Shown here in pieces: positions 48,690 to 59,397 of a stretch of 64,000 bases of DNA. The position numbers were made by a program, and so were the translations under genes. Position 1 is the first letter of the stretch. Every line of letters starts with the position of its first letter. Where the stretch lies: NCBI RefSeq assembly GCF_029852145.1, contig NC_079975.1, positions 7,688,001-7,752,000 of the forward strand, read 5' to 3'. The notes beneath the pieces were generated by a model. That model was not told the DNA's origin and made no database searches. It was given only the letters and a program-made list of their open reading frames with translations. The DNA comes from Microplitis mediator. Lineage: Eukaryota > Arthropoda > Insecta > Hymenoptera > Braconidae.

Positions 48690-49079
48690 AATCGACCATG
48701 AGAACAAATACAATACCTAGATTTTTAAAAAAATCTACCTAAAAATTAAAAAATGAAAGAAATGCACACACTGATTTTCAAATTCTACAAATGTGCATTT
48801 TTTAAATTTCATTCGATTTAAATTTAAACCACTTATTTTTAAATTTTCTAAATTGACAATTATCAGTTACATTCACACTCATCTGAAATTAGACAATGTC
48901 TAATAATTTTTGGGTTTTTTTAAAGATGATAAATTAACAAAAATATATATTTCAAAAAATTGCACCTGAAATTTTTTGAATTTCCTACATGTGCATATTT
49001 TTAGTGTTTTTTTCTCTAAATTAAATTATTGAAAAAAAAAATTCAAAAATTGCTAATTGTCTGCTAACTTCAGGATCAT
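48690..49079. mobile_element. Family B and family A elements end to end
   Basis: A family B right terminus (tatcagttacattcacactcat, ending 48882) is followed within a few bases by a family A element (ctgaaattagacaatgtcta ... ctgctaacttcaggatcat). The same B-then-A adjacency occurs at 60216/60220. Confidence 0.65.
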
Positions 49080-50094
49080 ACATTAAACACTTCCTGATTG
49101 CAATTTTCTATTTCCCATTTAAATAACATGGGGAAAAAAGTTTTTTATTTTTACATTTTATCTCATTAAATATTAATACACCTTACAGTTCAATACATAT
49201 TTCGTAGAGAATTGAATGCTCTGCAAAAAAAGTATCTTATAATTTTTTTTAAGTCAATCAAGTTTACAAAATCATGGCCGCCTGAAAAAAAATAAAGTTG
49301 GTATTTATTATAATTAAAATATTAATTAATTTATAAAAATTAAAATAAATTCCTACTTTAATAATTAATTTAAAAAAATTAAAATAAAAAGTTTCCTTTA
49401 ATTGTTTAAATTGTCAGTTCTGAAAAAATAATTTTTAAAAAATCCCGCCAAAATCGCAAGTATTCAAATAACATTTTTTTAAACCTATCAAGCTTACAAA
49501 ATTATGGCTGCCTGAAAAAAAAATTAAAGTTGGTATCAATCACAATTAAAATATCAATTTTTTCTAAAAATTTAAATAAACATCTGCTCTAATGACCAAA
49601 TTAAAAAAACAATTAAACCAAAATAACCGAGTGTTATTAATTTTAAAAAATTACTGAGTAGTTATCAGTTATTAAAGAAATCCATTTTAAAAAAAAGGTG
49701 TTGGAGTAGTAGCACCGGGGCAGGTGTTTCCATTCCATCATCCCTGGATCCTTTCGTCTAAAACGTGACGTCATACCAACGCGTAGTAATACCATTTACC
49801 ATAGAGTGCCATACATTTGCTCGATACAGTTGATGTAAAGTGGAAGAAGGAAGGCCTGACTATCTGACGCTTGTAACGTTTTGATTCTGCGCTCAACCAG
49901 GAACTGCTTTCGATTGTTGGCGGGCGCCGCCATCTTGCTCAGTGAGCTCACGAGCGGCAGTACGTGAAGCCGTTGTTAGTTATAACAAAATCTATCCTCA
50001 TTGTAATACTACATATTTAATTGATATATTTATTAATAATAATATTTAAAATCATTTATTTACGTTCATATTTATATTAAATATAATATAAATA

Positions 50095-53000
50095 ATGGCC
50101 GAACGTGAGGATAATGTCTACAAGGCAAAGCTTGCCGAACAGGCGGAGCGTTATGATGGTGAGCACACATTTATTATTTCATTATATACTTTTTAGGCTC
50201 AATAATAAATACTACAACATATTATCTGTCCATGGTATTTGTCATAAATTATTTTTAAAACGTTATGTCAATTGCAATTATAAATTTATTTAAATATCAT
50301 GGTAGTATATATTTTATTAAAATTAGTCATGATGGTCAGGATACCGGAAAGCGTCGAGGGTAGGTAGGGTGCATGACAAGGACACAAAGTGTACGTGAAA
50401 AATATATAGTAATGTCTAGTAAAATAATTATTTTAAAAAATAAATTTAAATTGCAATTACACTGGCGGTTAATTGCAATAAATTTATTTAAATTATTTAA
50501 ATAGACATAGACAAATATTATGGTTAAATGGAAGGTTCTCGTTGGCATTCAATACTCGTCTCCCTCACTCTTAGTTTCTATCTTTCTCTTTAGCTTTATC
50601 TCTTTCTCAAGCGCTTTCTCTCTTCTTTATTCGGTTTATTCTGTCGCTTAGCCTATACTACATACTCATGACAAGAGAATCGAAAGAGCTCCTCGGATAC
50701 GACGTTGCTAGGCGGCGTGATCAAACTTATACCCAGATGAGAGATACAAATCTCAGGTTTTCATTTTTAATTATAATATACAGATATATTATTGTTTAAA
50801 GTTATCACTGGATTGATGACGCAGGACAATTAAATGCTAACTTTATCAACATAGTTTACTATGTACGTAGTAACGTGTTGTGCGCATCTTCTCTCCTTCT
50901 CTTTCTATTCTCCTTATTTTACCTCCTGTTGACCTCGGCCTTGAGAAATCGACCATGGGAAAAATCACGTCTGATAATTTTTTTAAATCTTCGCTTTTAT
51001 CTGCATGTCAATTTTAACCCTTGTATTTTATTTATTTTTTCCTCTAAAATTTTAATTACGAAATTTTTTTTTTATCCCTAGCTAACGAATTACTCCATAA
51101 TTACTTACGGGTATTAATTATTTATTTTTAAAAATTTGAATTTGAATTAACGATAATTATTGAGTGTGAATGTAGCAGAAAAATTTTTAATTATTAATAA
51201 ATGGAGTAAATAATTAATAAAATTAAATTTTAAAAAATTGCGCATTTAAAAAATTTAAAAATTTATGAGTGCATTTTTAAAATTATTTAATCTATTTACT
51301 TGTAATTTTGAATTTGATCTCTGCTACAGTTACAGTAATTATTGAGGATCAGTCGAAATTTTATTTATTTAAATATATAAGATTGATAATAAGTATATTT
51401 TTTTTTCTAACATATTTGTGTCATCTTTATAAATATGTTACGCCGCAATTTTAGTGTAGAAGTAATAACTATATTTAACTGCTGTGATATCTCTAATAGT
51501 AAACGTTTAACTGTATCCTAACCCAATCATTCAACTTAAAAAAAAAAAAATTATTTTCAAGTCTAAACATCCACGTGATCGTATTGTAAAAATACTTTTC
51601 CAATTTGCTGTTACAAAAATATACTCATTTATTTTCCATGAACATAAAAAAATTCAAATTCAAATTTTAATATTTTATTGATTTAAATATTTCGCATTTT
51701 AGTACTCGTAGTGATAATCTACTGTACTGAAATTATATGAGACATTTGATAATTTATCACAATTTTAATGGGCAGTAAAATAAAATTTAAATGGAGAAAA
51801 AATTAACGGTAACTATTGAGGTATAAAATGGGATTAAAATATTTAGCTGTTACTTGAGCAATTTTTAATAAACGGTTGGGTCTAACAGGATTATTACTGT
51901 TATAAATAAATAGATGTAAAGATAAAAAAATAGCAAAGTATGAGTATGTAAAGTGTTAAAAATATGGGAATTGTTTTATTTAAAAGAATGAAAAGGTGTA
52001 AAAAAGTTGGGGTTAAATTTGAGGGTTCTGAAAGACGACAGAGGGTGCGCTTGAAACGGGGAGTGGGGTGTAGAAAGGGAGGTCATAGCTAAAGGAAAGT
52101 ATTGATCTGCACCCGCTATCCTCTGTTTCTGTATTATACAAACTACTATATATCACCTTTATACTCATTCTCAGCCTCATTACATAAATTTCACTACACT
52201 TTATTTACTTTTGTTAACTTTTACAACTTCATACAAATGTTTTCTTCAATGAAGATAAATGATAATGAGAAAAAATGGCCATTTTTAAATGCTGGAAATT
52301 TAAAATAAAATATATGTAAATTAATTATCTAGTGAAAATAAATCAAGTGATAAATGGTCACATTGACTCACTAGAAATACTCGAATGCTTTTAATTTGTC
52401 TCCCAAAACGGGCCTATGACCTAGTCGGCTCTTAAATACTCTTTATACTTTTGAAAATTCAATGGGAAGGGAAAAATCAATGATTGACTTGATACTATTA
52501 AAATTAGTGAAAAAAAGCAGAAATAGTTAAAAATCAGTTTTTTTCTGACTGTATTTTGTACTTGAAAAAAATTACAAAATTTATCACTTTTAATGGAAAG
52601 TCAAAAAAAGTTAACAAAAGAGTCTGAAACTATAAATTCATACACAGAAAAATATGATTTCTTGACACAAATAAGTTTTACTCGCTCCAAAAAAGTTTTT
52701 ACTTGTCTCGAGAAATTTTTTGCATCATGAATTGAATAAAAAATTTTCTTAGGTCGAAAAAAAATTTTTTGGGTCAAGAAATTTTTTTTAGCCGTAATAA
52801 AATTTTTGTTTTCATTTTATAATTTAATAATTTGGACACTAGAGCAGTATATGATTACCTCCGAATCAATTATCTAGCAAAAGTAAAGCAAGTTAACGAC
52901 ATTTCATTTTTTTATAAAGTGATAAACGGTCACATTGATTCACCAGAAATACTCGAATGCTTTGAATTTATCTGTCCCAAAACGGGCCTACGACATAGCC

Positions 53001-55682
53001 GGCTGTTAAATACCGAAAAATCCTTAAAAAACTATGTCCGTTCTGGGCCTATCAGCAGAATAGCCAATTCAGTCAATGCGATTTGTTCAGACGTGAACTT
53101 ATTTGGTTGTCCCTACGAATCTTTTCGTACGATCGTTAAAAAGCTGCTACTGGATTACAACAAACCATCAACCCCTTACGTGCAATCTGTTGTTATTAAG
53201 TATTTATCTTACAATCCATCGCTCAAAGTGTAAATTTTGTATAATTATTTATTTTTCTTTTCTCTTTTTTATCCTTCATGAAACTTATTCATGTACATAA
53301 CGATCAATGTAAAAATATTGAACCTCTGATCATGATTTTTGTTAATATGACTAAATAAAATTGTTTAAATATTACAGAAATGGTTGAGGCAATGAAAAAA
53401 GTTGCTTCCTTAGACGTCGAGTTAACTGTAGAGGAGAGAAATTTATTGTCTGTTGCATACAAGAATGTTATTGGTGCTAGAAGAGCTTCCTGGCGAATAA
53501 TTTCTAGTATCGAACAAAAAGAAGAAAATAAAGGAGCGGAAGAAAAACTCGAAATGATTCGTCAATACAGATCTCAAGTTGAAAAAGAGCTTAGAGACAT
53601 TTGCGCGGACATACTCGATGTCCTCGATAAGCATCTCATTCCTTGCGCCTCAACAGGCGAGTCCAAAGTCTTCTATTACAAAATGTAAGAAATCTATATT
53701 TTATAAATATTTTTTTCTTAATTTATAGTAAATTGCTGAAGCTTTTATCCCTTTTAAAAGCTACACTTTTAATTAAATAATAAAATAAAAACTTTTCTTC
53801 TAGTAACAGTATCACTTTGTTTCGCTTTATTGGAATTTTATTAAGCTCTGATACTACAACTTTATAGAATTAAAATTCAATACAAAGTATTTAATAAAAA
53901 TAAAACCATTGGCTATTATTAAATATTTAATAGAATGGAATATTATTTTTTTTTATTGAATACATTTGAATTGCATAACAATACAATGTATTTTTATTAT
54001 ATTTTTAGGAAGGGTGATTACCATCGTTACCTAGCAGAATTTGCTATCGGCACTGACAGGAAAGAAGCCGCTGAGAAATCCTTAATAGCATACAAAGAAG
54101 CGAGTGAAATCGCAATGACAGGACTCCCTCCTACTCATCCAATTCGTTTAGGATTAGCCCTAAACTTTTCCGTCTTTTATTATGAGATATTGAATAGTCC
54201 AGATCGAGCATGTCGTTTGGCAAAAGCAGCTTTCGATGATGCCATTGCTGAACTCGATACTCTATCTGAAGAGAGCTACAAAGATTCTACCCTTATTATG
54301 CAACTACTCAGGGACAACCTCACTTTATGGACCTCGGACATGCAGGGTGATGGTACGATATTAAATTGTTTTCCGATAAATTTATAAATAAACTTTTACC
54401 CTAACCATTTATTTTTTTAAACTGCCTTGAATATATATATATATTTTTTCATAGTTGACTATAAGACTATAAGATTCAAAAAAATCAACTATTTTTTTTT
54501 CTCGAAACCCTCATTAAATAGTTGAAGGGAAGTGAAATAAGATGCCTGTTAAAATTTGAGCTCTTAAAATTAATATTTAGAGGTCGCTAATTTTTTATTT
54601 CCATTTAAATAACGGAAAAAAATATTTTTGTTTAGAATTTTATACCCCGGTGCTCATTGTACAGGTGCTCAGGGTGTAATTTCGTAGGGAATTAAACGGT
54701 CGACAAAAAAAGTCTCATCATTTTTTTATACATTTGCCTGTTCAAAAGTTATTGGAGCTTGAAGTCAAATTTAAAGTAAATTTTGAGATCTTTTTACTTT
54801 TCTGGTGAAACTATTAGAGTTATCACAAAATGTCATAAGATTTTTTTTGTAGACAATTTAATTCCCTACAAATTATTTCTGATAAAGTTTTCTAAAATTC
54901 CGCATAGTTTTCTAGTTATTTCTATTTTTATGTCAAGCTCTTGAAATCGATCACAACATCGTTTTTTTAAAAAGCTTGTCGTTAAAATGGAAATAACTAG
55001 AGAACAATGAGGAATTTTGGAAAACTTTATTAGAGATAATTTGTAGGGAATAAAATTGTCTACAAAAAAGATCCTATAAAATTTTGTGATAACTCTGATA
55101 GTTTCGCCGGAAAAGTAAAAAGATCTCAAAATTTACTCTAAATTTGACTTCCAGTTCCAATAACTGGAACAAACAAATTTATCAAAAAATGATGAGACTT
55201 TTTTTGTCAACCGTTTAATTCCCTACGAAATTACACCCTGAGCACTTGTACAATGAGCACCGAGGTATAAAATTCCAAACAAAATTTTTTTTATCCCATG
55301 TTATTTAAACGGAAATAAAAAATGAGTGGCCTCTAAATATTAATATTAATTTAGTAGAGGATTTTGAGAAAAAAAAAGTCGATTTTTTTTAATCAGTCTA
55401 ATACATATTCCTTTAAAATTCAGAGTCTGATACTGAACAATCGTTACTGCCTGTTGATAATCCTCTATCCGACGACAATGATACTCATCCTTAAAACTAC
55501 TTCCATACTTATATTTCGTCCTTAATCCCCGTCATTTCTTCTACTGATTGGTATGCTTGCAAATAATAAATCCCCTTTAATCATAAATATAATTAACTAA
55601 TTTAATTTATTAATTTTCTTAATCAGGTGATGGCGAACAAAAAGAACAAACGCAAGATGTAGACGATCAGGATGTATCGTAA
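50095..55682 (+). CDS. 14-3-3epsilon (YWHAE): 14-3-3 epsilon
   Basis: Dimeric phosphoserine/phosphothreonine-binding adaptor acting in Ras/MAPK, cell-cycle and other signalling. Four exons join in phase: 50095-50158, 53378-53684, 54009-54352, 55627-55682; 256 residues (human 255). It starts MAEREDNVYKAKLAEQAERY; 14-3-3 signature 1 (RNLLSVAYKNV) and signature 2 (YKDSTLIMQLLRDNLTLWTS) are both present. Phosphopeptide-pocket residues are conserved: the Lys in SVAYKNVIGARRASWR, its Arg, and Arg-Tyr in GDYHRYLAEF. The chain ends KEQTQDVDDQDVS, an acidic tail close to the Drosophila protein. The donor of exon 3 could be at 54352 or 54346; both keep phase, differing by two residues. A possible alternative last exon is at 55424-55494. 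Intron 1 holds LINE fragments and intron 3 a ~0.9 kb palindrome. Complete and intact. Confidence 0.96.
51160..51343 (+). mobile_element. Family B MITE
   Basis: Left end ttgagtgtgaatgtagcaga, right end gatctctgctacagttacagt, with arms similar to the copy at 36637-36840 (aaataattaataaaattaaat). Confidence 0.7.
52335..52440 (+). pseudogene. Degenerate second copy of the LINE 3' fragment
   Basis: aagtgataaatggtcacatt ... gggcctatgacctagtcgg matches 52915-53010 closely but has an in-frame stop and a short indel. Either a tandem duplication or a second 5'-truncated insertion. Confidence 0.6.
52645..52805. mobile_element. Family J short element
   Basis: Starts acacagaaaaatatgatttc and has the paired motifs ttcttgacacaaataag / gggtcaagaaattttttt. 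It sits immediately left of the LINE fragment at 52832. The right terminus is poorly preserved. Confidence 0.5.
52832..53235 (+). pseudogene. LINE (jockey/CR1-like) reverse-transcriptase C-terminal fragment
   Basis: Open frame of about 133 codons ending in TAA. Text such as FFYKVINGHIDSPEILECF, KTGLRHSRLLNT and SGPISRIANSVNAI follows the pattern seen after the reverse-transcriptase domain in many insect non-LTR elements (YKLINGKIDSPELL, then R-x-x-R/H, then SPI-x-R). No start of its own and no catalytic motifs: a 5'-truncated dead copy inside 14-3-3 epsilon intron 1. It is not a 14-3-3 exon. Confidence 0.7.
54465..55395. mobile_element. Foldback palindrome L (~0.9 kb) in 14-3-3 epsilon intron 3
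   Basis: Arms over 400 bp: gtgctcattgtacaggtgctcagggtg pairs with a right-arm stretch reading ccctgagcacttgtacaatgagcac, and cgacaaaaaaagtctcatca with tgatgagactttttttgtc. Inner pairs include ctagttatttctatttttatg / aaatggaaataactagagaa; centre about 54950. Non-coding. Not homologous to palindrome K by eye. Confidence 0.8.
55424..55494 (+). other. Candidate alternative last exon of 14-3-3 epsilon
   Basis: The acceptor ctttaaaattcag precedes 55424. Joined to exon 3 (phase 1) it reads ESDTEQSLLPVDNPLSDD and a few more residues to TAA at 55492-55494. It would give a 261-residue isoform with a different but still acidic C-terminal tail. Placed between exon 3 and the standard last exon. Frame and acceptor are seen directly; use is inference. 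Confidence 0.5.
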
Positions 55683-57457
55683 CTTTAGTTTCAGTGAGTG
55701 TTATTTGCGCATACAATTGGGACACAATAAAAATAAAACAACAACAAATAAACTCTTAATAATTAAGTAATTAAACAAACAAACCAACAAAAAATAATAA
55801 TAATAATAAAATAATAATAATAATGAAAGAATTAAAATTGAGGGAGTTGAATGTCGCGGTGGGAAGAAAATAAGAAGAGAAAAGAGGGAGGGTTAAAACG
55901 ACAATTGAAGAGAGGGTGGATAATTTAAAAAAAATAATGTGAGATCTTTAGTAATTACGTGACTTACTTACAGTTATAACTCGTTAATAATACAACCTTA
56001 TAAAACATAAAAAAAGCAAAAAAAAAAAAAACCTATATTTAAAAAATTGGAAATGAAAATAAATCTTGTGGTAAGTTTAAATTTTTAACAACTATATTTA
56101 CAATATGTGCACATGTATACAAAAAACATAATAATAATTACTGAGTACATAAATAAATTAAATATTAATTATTATTGTATTATGTATTATGTACTCTTAT
56201 TAATTAATGTGACATTTTTGCGCGAAGAAACATTAAAAAATTTTTACATATCGAAAATTTACTTAACAACTTATTAAATGTCTTTTAAATTTATTTTTAT
56301 TATTTCAATTGTTCCCTTTATTTTATTTTTTATGTATACGATATATTTTTCATGATATTCTTGTATTTAAATTTAAAAAGTAAAATTTACTAAAGTACTA
56401 ATTAAATTTTTTATTTTATTTTCTCTTAATTTGAATTTAAATATACGTTTATAATAATTTAAAAATTTATATTTATTGTGTAAAATGTTCCTTCTCGCAA
56501 TTCACATATTTTATAAATTATAAATATTATACTTATAAAGAAGAAAAAAAAAGTAATCATGCTGGCTAATACTCTCCTCTTTTCGTTTTAAAACCCTCCT
56601 ATTAAAATACAATCGCGATTATTTGTAAATCTTTTCAAGACGTTTGTTGTCCCATATCGATTATTTAAATAACAGCGGTACGAAATAATTAATGCATGAA
56701 TTTAAATGTAATAAATCGCGACGTTAAGGAATTAAAAATAAAAATAAACAAAACAATTATAGAATTAAGGATCTCAAACCCATCGCAATAAATAAACAAT
56801 CTCGTCGGTAATCGTTAGCTTAGCACCTGTAATAAAATAAAATAAAAAAAAAACTAGAGCTTACTACAGTGCATCTACTTTTCATTATTCTGAAAAAAAA
56901 ATTAATTAACAAAATGGTATTTTATTTATATTAATGTAAGTTTTTTTTCGTAAGATTTATAATAGTTATATATCACAAGTCTATTTCTCATTGATTGTGA
57001 TGCACTTGGATGATATTAAATTTTATTAATTATGAGTATAATTGTAAAAAAAAAATAAGTTGATTATTTTCTGGTCATATTTTTATTAATGATAAAAAGT
57101 TTTTTTTTTCTCTTGTATCCTCATGAAAAAAAATAAATAAACCGGCAGTTAATAAATTGGAAAAATAAAATCTTAATTGTATACATGATTTTATTGAACT
57201 TTACTAATATTAATTATTGTTTAAGAATTTAAAATTATACAATGAAAAAAAATCTGCTGAATATGTACTATATTTTTTTTTATTTTTTCATAATTACTTG
57301 CGTTGATTGTATTCAGTAGTGATACTTAAATACAATATTTACAAATTAATAAATTGCTCTGTATCATGATTTGTTAATAATTTTCTTTCTTTTATTGTTT
57401 AATATATATATGAATATCAACAATTTTAAAGCAACACATATTTTTATATTAATTGAG

Positions 57458-58027
57458 GGCATTCTCAGACAGTACCACCCACTTGTGAAAAATATTCAAT
57501 TACTCCTGTCAGAATTTTATTAATTAATTATAAAAGTTGAAGCATTTAAAAAAAGACAATTTCACTGAGATGAAGATTTAAAAAAAAATATTTAGTTATC
57601 AACTAGGAGTCGAACGAAATTTTGTGAATAAATTTAAGCCTACACAGAAAAAAAAATTTTTTTACTTGACCTAAGAAATTTTTTGTATTTTGAATTGAAA
57701 AAGAAAATTTTTTGAAACCAAAAAAAAATTTCTTACATTAATAAATTTTTTTTTTTTGTTTTACGATACAAAAATTTTTCTTGCGCCAAGAAATTGTTTT
57801 TTTTCTGTGTAAAAAATTTTAAAATTGATAAGAAAATTTTACTGAAATTTTTTTAACAAATTTCCCAATTGATATCAACTTTAAGTAAATTTTAAAAAAT
57901 TTATATCAGCGAAATTTTTAAATTAATGCTTCAATTTTTCTTTGATTGATTAATAAAATTTTAATACGTCTATGACGAAAGATATTAAATATTTTTAAAA
58001 AGTGGGGGCAGTTTTAGAAAATACCCT
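57458..58027. mobile_element. Family D element with family J inside
   Basis: Outer ends gggcattctcagacagtacc and agtgggggcagttttagaaaatacc; right flank TTAA, left flank ttga. A family J element (acacagaaaaaaaaattttt ... ttgttttttttctgtgt, 57643-57813) is inserted in its left arm. Confidence 0.7.
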
Positions 58028-58239
58028 TAATTTCTCGTGATTTTTTTAATTCTTCCCCCGTGACATTATGTTCATTTAAACAGATAAATATAAATGAATG
58101 AATGAATGTTATAACAAGAGAAAAAAAACTTTTTGTAACATTAAGTACATGTTTTATTGACAATTAGTAAATATCGTAATTATTGTATGTGTAAAAAAAA
58201 GATTGATTCCATTTTCAATGATAATTTTTTTTCATCATA

Positions 58240-58540
58240 ATCTCGTGTAAAAAAAAATTCGTTCCAAAATTACCCCGAAATAGTTCGACGTGTAGAACTT
58301 CTGAACTTAAGACAGAGTAGAACTTTCAGTGAAACTTTTTTTGAACTTTTGTAATTTCGATAGTAAAAAAAAAATTTATCTCGGACTTTATATGATCGAA
58401 TTTTGAATGAAAGAACTTTTTTTTTTATTATCAAAGTTACAAAAGTTTCACTCGGATTCTAATCTGTCTCAAGTCTATAAGTTCCACTGTCGAACTATTT
58501 TGAATTATTTTTGAAACGGACTTTTTTTACGCGGGAAATT
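58240..58540. mobile_element. Family S copy 2
   Basis: Inverted pairs taaaaaaaaattcgttccaaa / tttgaaacggactttttttac and gaacttaagacagagtagaac / ttctaatctgtctcaagtc. Related to 18725-19625 but without the family G cargo. Confidence 0.65.
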
Positions 58541-58544
58541 TCTT

Positions 58545-58750
58545 ATGATACTGAAATTAGCTGACGTTTAATAATTTTTTGATTTTGTTTAAAATAATAA
58601 ATAAATTATAAAAAAAAAATATTTAAAAAAATTGCACTTATAGTTTATTTAATTTTCTACACGTGCATATTTTTATTTTTTTTATTTTTGTAATTGATGT
58701 TGAAAAAAAAAATCCGAAAATTGTTAATTGTCTACTAATTTAAGAATCAT
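58545..58750 (+). mobile_element. Family A MITE
   Basis: Ends atgatactgaaattagctga and tgtctactaatttaagaatcat, hallmark ttctacacgtgcatattttta. Confidence 0.75.
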
Positions 58751-59397
58751 AATTTATTACCAATTAAGTAGTTTAATTTTTGTCATGATTTTTAAATACA
58801 ATAGATTATTATTGTTTTTTATAACTACCGATTTTATAGTTTCATTAAACTAATAAATAAAATTTTAATTTAATTAACATTTTTAGTATTACTTGTCGTC
58901 GGCGTATTATCATTCAAATTAAATATGAAAATAAATTTATTTTTATTTTTAAAAATTAAATTTAAACAGTAAATCGAGAGTAAATTTTTAAATCCACATA
59001 ATTAATAGTTGAGGGAAAAAAAATGTAGTAATTATTGACAAGAGCTACGGCAGGATGGACTAGATCGTATTTAAGATTTAAAATTATTTAAAAGTCTCAA
59101 TAAATAATAAAGCGAATAAATTTTTCACTGCATTTCATTTTTAAAAATATTAAATAAAATTTAAATTTAAACGAAATAAACTGTAAAGCCACATGATAAA
59201 ATGCTATAAATAAATAAGATAATCAAAGAATTTGTGTTTCAAATAAAATTTTATTTTACATAAATGAAATAATGCAGCTTTTTATGGTAAAGATTTTTAA
59301 GTACGGAGTTAAATATAATAAATCTTTTAATTAACAACTTTAAATAATTAGAGATTTAACAACAAATCTTGTCAGTTTTATTAGAAACTCAGTTAGT

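Larger units (their letters stand above)
47593..50094. other. Divergent intergenic region between OSBP and 14-3-3 epsilon
   Basis: 47593-47760 should hold the OSBP 5' UTR and promoter. 48000-48330 is a denser, less AT-rich transposon-like stretch. Family B (about 48690-48882) abuts family A (48889-49079). 49290-49620 holds two diverged direct repeats of a ctgaaaaaaaataaagttggtat unit. 49690-50040 (gaggagtag..., gccgccatcttgctcagtga) is the likely 14-3-3 epsilon promoter and 5' UTR. Confidence 0.5.
50159..53377. other. 14-3-3 epsilon intron 1
   Basis: Contains a family B element (51160-51343), a family J element (52645-52805) and two fragments of one LINE 3' end (52335-52440 and 52832-53235). 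A pyrimidine-rich and less AT-rich stretch at 50540-50960 could hold an intronic promoter or enhancer but shows no definite motif. The rest is AT-rich. Confidence 0.5.
55683..59397. other. Convergent region: 14-3-3 epsilon 3' UTR to PRR11-like 3' end
   Basis: The first one or two kilobases are probably 14-3-3 epsilon 3' UTR; AATAAA-like motifs are too frequent in this AT-rich DNA to choose one. Family D (57458-58027) contains a family J copy (57643-57813). Family S copy 2 is at 58240-58540 and family A at 58545-58750. No other gene seen. Confidence 0.5.
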
